Shown here piece by piece: positions 41,661-42,059 of a stretch of 42,059 nt of DNA. The stretch spans positions 1 to 42,059 of the forward strand of contig CAZMCH010000029.1 of NCBI GenBank assembly GCA_964564735.1, given 5' to 3'. The stretch is from CAZMCH01 sp964564735 (GTDB lineage: Bacteria > Poribacteria > DTPJ01). The notes beneath the pieces were generated by a model. That model saw only the letters and a program-made list of their open reading frames with translations, had not been told where the DNA came from and searched no databases. Made by a program: the position numbers and the translations under genes. The stretch's first letter is position 1, and each line of letters opens with the position of its first letter.

Positions 41661-42059
41661 ATGTTGAATCCAATTTTAGTAAAAGAAATTAATGTTCAAA
41701 TGCGAGATCGGATGTTATTCAATCTCGCATTGATTTATGTCTTTGTTATATTTTGTGCTGTTTTTATCATGTTTTGGTTTGCATCTACAGCCAACAAGCC
41801 ACTAAGCATAGAATATGGCAGAAACACTTTTATAATATTTTTTTATACAGTTACAACAATAATATGCGCAATAAGTTCAGGGCTTGGCGCAAGGCTTTTT
41901 TTGATAGAAAGGCAAGAAGCACATTTTGATTTATTAAAGATAACTTTGCTTAAAGCTAGACAAATATTATTAGGAAAGATTCTTTCGCTTATCACTTATA
42001 TTATTATTTTAATATCACTTTCTTTCCCGTTAATGATAATTATAATGCCTATAAGTGGA
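41661..42059 (+). CDS. ABC-2 type transporter permease (partial, runs off the right edge)
   Basis: The 133 codons visible begin MLNPILVKEINVQMRDRMLF, the cytoplasmic start typical of ABC-2 permeases. Hydrophobic segments follow at about residues 20-40, 57-75 and 108-130. The cytoplasmic motif LFLIERQEAHFDLLKITLLKARQILLGKIL between the second and third segments is characteristic (usual form: ER..GT.ELL..TP......I..GK). The protein would be the membrane subunit of an ABC exporter, with ATPase probably encoded further downstream. The ATG at 41661 lacks a clear Shine-Dalgarno sequence, and an upstream start is not evident. Transported substrate unknown. Confidence 0.8.
   Translation, partial: MLNPILVKEINVQMRDRMLFNLALIYVFVIFCAVFIMFWFASTANKPLSIEYGRNTFIIFFYTVTTIICAISSGLGARLFLIERQEAHFDLLKITLLKARQILLGKILSLITYIIILISLSFPLMIIIMPISG

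Noticed and set aside
1..42059. CRISPR array, tRNA or rRNA genes, insertion sequences or prophage genes
   Set aside because: I saw no regularly spaced repeats, tRNA-like clover-leaf sequences, rRNA motifs, transposase or phage proteins. Small RNA genes could be missed without a covariance search.

Overview
The window is AT-rich DNA from a diderm bacterium. It encodes a YidC with a large periplasmic domain, outer-membrane Wzi-type barrels and a Wzx/Wzy-style polysaccharide locus. The mix of a URO-D-like protein, an acetamidase-family protein, a DUF6785-type membrane protein, a ceramidase-like hydrolase and a type I dockerin recalls uncultivated groups such as Poribacteria or Armatimonadota. 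That placement is an impression, not a demonstration. A run of ten N at 39353-39362 marks a scaffold gap, so this is probably a metagenome assembly.

Layout. 1-3252 (minus strand): a housekeeping cluster, HNH nuclease - lipoprotein-like protein - rnpA - yidD - yidC (yidC runs off the left edge); no rpmH precedes rnpA. 3432-6139 (minus): a VOC protein with its own promoter, a URO-D-like protein and an acetamidase/formamidase-family protein. 6186-32959 (minus): about 27 kb of tightly packed surface-polysaccharide genes with one good promoter in front (33051-33080). 33147-37892 (minus): FAD-dependent dehydrogenase, ceramidase-like hydrolase and DUF6785-like membrane protein, behind a TTGACA/TATGAT promoter. 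38080-39564 (minus): a beta-propeller glycosidase-like gene containing the gap. 39955-41410 (plus): cupin and Gfo/Idh/MocA oxidoreductase, divergent from the previous gene. 41431-41606: a large imperfect inverted repeat. 41661 to the end (plus): partial ABC-2 permease.

The polysaccharide locus reads as a biosynthetic programme. WbpB, WbpD and WbpE homologues plus a UDP-GlcNAc-type 2-epimerase can make a 2,3-diacetamido uronic acid. A UDP-glucuronate 4-epimerase-like enzyme supplies another uronic acid. A LegB-type 4,6-dehydratase, a LegC-type aminotransferase and a GNAT acetyltransferase beside a PglC-type phosphoglycosyl transferase suggest a bacillosamine-like initiating sugar. Two GT4 glycosyltransferases, a MOP flippase and a Wzy-like polymerase assemble and move the repeat unit, and two tandem Wzi-like barrels may handle the finished polymer at the outer membrane. 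No Wza/Wzc export components are present.

The most unusual content is in tailoring: a homologue of animal heparan glucuronyl C5-epimerase, a DUF7033-type polysaccharide deacetylase, a secreted dockerin protein, an ATP-grasp ligase, an opine-dehydrogenase-family enzyme and a frameshifted B12-dependent mutase-like gene. A second LegB-like SDR lies beside the intact one; it has lost two glycines of the nucleotide-binding motif and both catalytic Tyr and Lys, yet keeps a full-length reading frame.
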